Assembly: GCF_001298675.1 (NCBI RefSeq)
Contig: NZ_CYIG01000005.1
Span: 153,501-217,500, forward strand
Source of the DNA: Paenacidovorax caeni
GTDB taxonomy: Bacteria; Pseudomonadota; Gammaproteobacteria; Burkholderiales; Burkholderiaceae_C
Reading direction: 5' to 3'
Length of the DNA stretch: 64,000 bases
Within the stretch, counting starts at the first letter, position 1. Each line of letters opens with the position of its first letter. The notes beneath the pieces are model-generated. The model did not search any database and was not told the DNA's origin. It worked only from the letters and a program-made list of their open reading frames with translations. The translations under genes and the position numbers were made by a program. Below are positions 62,209-64,000 of this stretch, in pieces.

Positions 62209-62937
62209 ATGCCCCGCTTTTACAGCCCCATACCGCTGGTTTGCGGCGCCGAAATCGACCTGCCCGAAGGCGCCGTGCGCCATGTGCAAGTGCTGCGCCT
62301 GCAGCCAGGCGATGCCATCACACTGTTTGATGGCGGAGCGCAGGGCCAGGGCGGGGAGTTTGAAGCCATCGTGCTGCACATGGGCCGCAACAGCGTGCGC
62401 GTGCGCATCGACGCCCACTTGGCGCTAGAGCGCGAGGCCGCCCGCGCCGTGCATCTGCTGGCCGGCATCACGGCGGGCGAGCGCATGGACTGGCTGGTCG
62501 AGAAAGCCACCGAACTCGGCGTGGCCAGCATCACGCCGGTGGCGGCCGAGCGCAGCGTGCTGCGCCTCAAGGGCGAGCGCGCCGACAAGAAGCGCGCCCA
62601 TTGGCAAGCTGTGGCCGTGGCGGCCTGCGAGCAGTGCGGGCGCAACCGCGTGCCCACGGTGCATCCCATGGCCACGCTGGCCGAGGTACTGCCCACCCTG
62701 GCGCCAGCGGGCCCCGGCCAGCGCCTGCTGCTGTCCCTGCGCCCCGAAACCCGGGCGCTGCGCGAGGGGGCTGCGCCGCAGGGCGCGCTGTGGTTTCTCT
62801 CGGGGCCCGAAGGCGGGCTCAGCGCTGCCGAAGAGGCGATGGCGCTGGGCCAGGGCTTTGCCCCGGTGACGCTGGGGCCGCGAGTGCTGCGCGCCGAGAC
62901 GGCGCCGCTGGCGGCCCTGGCCGCCTTGCTGATTTGA
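62209..62937 (+). CDS. rsmE: 16S rRNA (uracil1498-N3)-methyltransferase
   Basis: 242 residues. N-terminal PUA-like domain (about 1-70, HVQVLRLQPGDAITLFDGGA) followed by the SPOUT knot: DWLVEKATELGVASITPVAAERSV, ACEQCGRNRVP, SGPEGGLSAAEEAM and LGPRVLRAETAPLAALA, the SAM-binding end. It methylates U1498 in the 30S decoding centre. Start and length are normal. Repeat copies flank it on both sides. Confidence 0.96.
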   Translation: MPRFYSPIPLVCGAEIDLPEGAVRHVQVLRLQPGDAITLFDGGAQGQGGEFEAIVLHMGRNSVRVRIDAHLALEREAARAVHLLAGITAGERMDWLVEKATELGVASITPVAAERSVLRLKGERADKKRAHWQAVAVAACEQCGRNRVPTVHPMATLAEVLPTLAPAGPGQRLLLSLRPETRALREGAAPQGALWFLSGPEGGLSAAEEAMALGQGFAPVTLGPRVLRAETAPLAALAALLI

Positions 62938-62996
62938 GTAAAAGCCCTCTGTAGCCCTTGCTGGGTAAGCGCTTCCAGCTCTTTAATTCATAGCGA
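62938..62996 (-). repeat. Dispersed stem-loop repeat copy 16
   Basis: AAAAGCCCTCTGTAGCCC, TTGCTGGGTAAGCGCTTCCAGCTC, TTTAATTCATAGCG. Reverse orientation; starts right after the rsmE stop codon and precedes the benE-type gene. Confidence 0.75.
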
Positions 62997-63033
62997 ACGC
63001 AAGGGGGCTTGGCAACAGGCAGAATGGCCGGCC

Positions 63034-64000
63034 ATGCGATTTTTTAAAGACCTGAGCCTTTCGGCCTTCACCGCCGGCTTCGTCGCCGTGCTGGTGGGCT
63101 TCACCAGTTCGGTGGCCATCGTGTTCCAGGCGGCGCAGGCTTTTGGCGCTACGCCGGCGCAAATCACCTCATGGATGTGGGCGCTGGGGCTGGGCATGGG
63201 GCTGTGCTCGCTCGTGCCCTCGCTGCTGCTGCGCCAGCCGGTCATGGTGGCCTGGTCCACGCCGGGCGCTGCCGTGTTGGCCACGGCCGGGGTGGCCGGC
63301 GGCTTTTCCATGGCCGAAGCCGTGGGTGCCTTCATGGTGTGTGCGCTGCTTATTACGCTGGCGGGCGCGACGGGCTGGTTCGAGCGGGTGATGAACCGCA
63401 TTCCCATGGAAATTGCGTCTGCGCTGCTGGCGGGCGTGCTGGCGCGCTTTGGGCTGGAGGCCTTTGCCGCCGCGCAGACGGCGCTGCCGCTGGTACTGGT
63501 GATGCTGGCGGCCTACCTGCTGGCGCGCAAGCGGCTGCCGCGCTATGCGGTCGTCGTCACACTGGCGGCGGCGGTGCTTTTCGTTGCACTGCGCGGGGAC
63601 ATGCGCTGGTCGGCCGTGCAGTTGGAGCTGGCCATGCCGGTGTTCACCATGCCGCACTTCAGCCTCTCGGCGCTGGTGAGTCTGGCGCTGCCCCTGTTCG
63701 TGGTCACCATGGCATCGCAGAACCTGCCAGGCGTGGCGGTGATGCGTGCCACGGGCTACCAGTTACCCGTGTCGCGCCTTATCACCATGACCGGGCTGGC
63801 CACGCTGGTGTTGGCGCCCTTCGGTGCTTTTGCGCTGAATTTCAGTGCGATTACCGCGGCCATCTGCATGGGGCCGGAGGCGCATGAGGACCGCAGCAAG
63901 CGCTACACCGCAGCGGCGTCTTGCGGACTGATCTACGTGGTGATCGGGCTGTTTGGCGCGGTCATCACCGGGCTGCTCACCGCCTTTCCGCGCGAGCTGG
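63034..64000 (+). CDS. benE: BenE family transporter (3' partial)
   Basis: 322 codons are visible before the window ends with no stop. Multiple hydrophobic helices (at least nine) and the family blocks SAFTAGFVAVLVGFTSSVAIVFQA, WMWALGLGMGLCSLVPSLLLRQPVMVAWSTPGAAVL and PLFVVTMASQNLPGVAVMRATGY are characteristic of the benzoate/H+ symporter BenE family. It should import benzoate or a similar aromatic acid, but no aromatic catabolic gene is adjacent in the window, so the substrate is open. Repeat copy 16 separates it from rsmE. Confidence 0.9.
   Translation, partial: MRFFKDLSLSAFTAGFVAVLVGFTSSVAIVFQAAQAFGATPAQITSWMWALGLGMGLCSLVPSLLLRQPVMVAWSTPGAAVLATAGVAGGFSMAEAVGAFMVCALLITLAGATGWFERVMNRIPMEIASALLAGVLARFGLEAFAAAQTALPLVLVMLAAYLLARKRLPRYAVVVTLAAAVLFVALRGDMRWSAVQLELAMPVFTMPHFSLSALVSLALPLFVVTMASQNLPGVAVMRATGYQLPVSRLITMTGLATLVLAPFGAFALNFSAITAAICMGPEAHEDRSKRYTAAASCGLIYVVIGLFGAVITGLLTAFPREL

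Overview
The window is a high-GC proteobacterial chromosome segment. The gene orders hprK/fur/bamE/dapB, leuS-lptE-holA, and rsmA-surA-lptD facing amgK-rsmE, together with the protein sequences, point to Burkholderiales, most likely Comamonadaceae (Acidovorax/Comamonas-like). This placement rests on remembered family features, not a search. No rRNA, tRNA, CRISPR array, transposase or integrase was seen.

Layout. 1-9.1 kb is housekeeping: hprK (5' partial), fur, bamE, dapB, an ExbB/ExbD pair, a bacteriohemerythrin, leuS, lptE, holA. 9.2-27.3 kb is a long, almost wholly minus-strand block. Read in transcription order it holds an SPFH protein, a DUF4178 zinc-ribbon protein, a DUF350 membrane protein, a three-gene type III-like restriction-modification locus (mod, AlbA_2/Schlafen-type ATPase, helicase-nuclease), a membrane aminopropyltransferase, a hybrid histidine kinase with an HD-GYP response regulator, and an FAD oxidoreductase. 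The R-M locus appears to sit inside a polyamine/membrane cassette. 27.4-44 kb is a periplasmic alcohol oxidation region: a quinoprotein ethanol dehydrogenase (exaA), cytochromes c550, an orphan pqqD, a flavocytochrome-c pair, a SoxYZ-like carrier, a zinc hydrolase of the quinoprotein relay type, cytochrome b561, an AcoR-type sigma-54 activator, a TonB receptor and an exaC-type aldehyde dehydrogenase. 44-51 kb carries a MarR/hydrolase pair, an acyl-CoA ligase, and a LysR-controlled beta-alanine to acetyl-CoA route (aptA-mmsA). 51-64 kb has a diguanylate cyclase, maeB, a secreted RNase with barstar, rsmA-surA-lptD, amgK, rsmE and a benE-type transporter (3' partial).

How it works together. Ethanol and other alcohols would be oxidised in the periplasm by ExaA with electrons passed to the c550 cytochromes, and the aldehyde oxidised by ExaC. 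exaA and the divergent c550 gene each have a good -24/-12 sigma-54 promoter, and exaC has a weaker one; the AcoR-type activator encoded nearby is the obvious candidate regulator. The sulfur-chemistry-like proteins (SoxYZ-like, flavocytochrome c with its three cysteines kept) around the quinoprotein are the least understood part.

A dispersed ~45-60 bp stem-loop repeat (core AGCGCTT-7 nt-AAGCGCT) recurs about sixteen times. Most copies lie between genes, but four are read in frame inside proteins and one supplies the start region of holA. Two genes also carry 21-bp tandem repeats, one of them with a nine-base homopolymer in an R-M gene.
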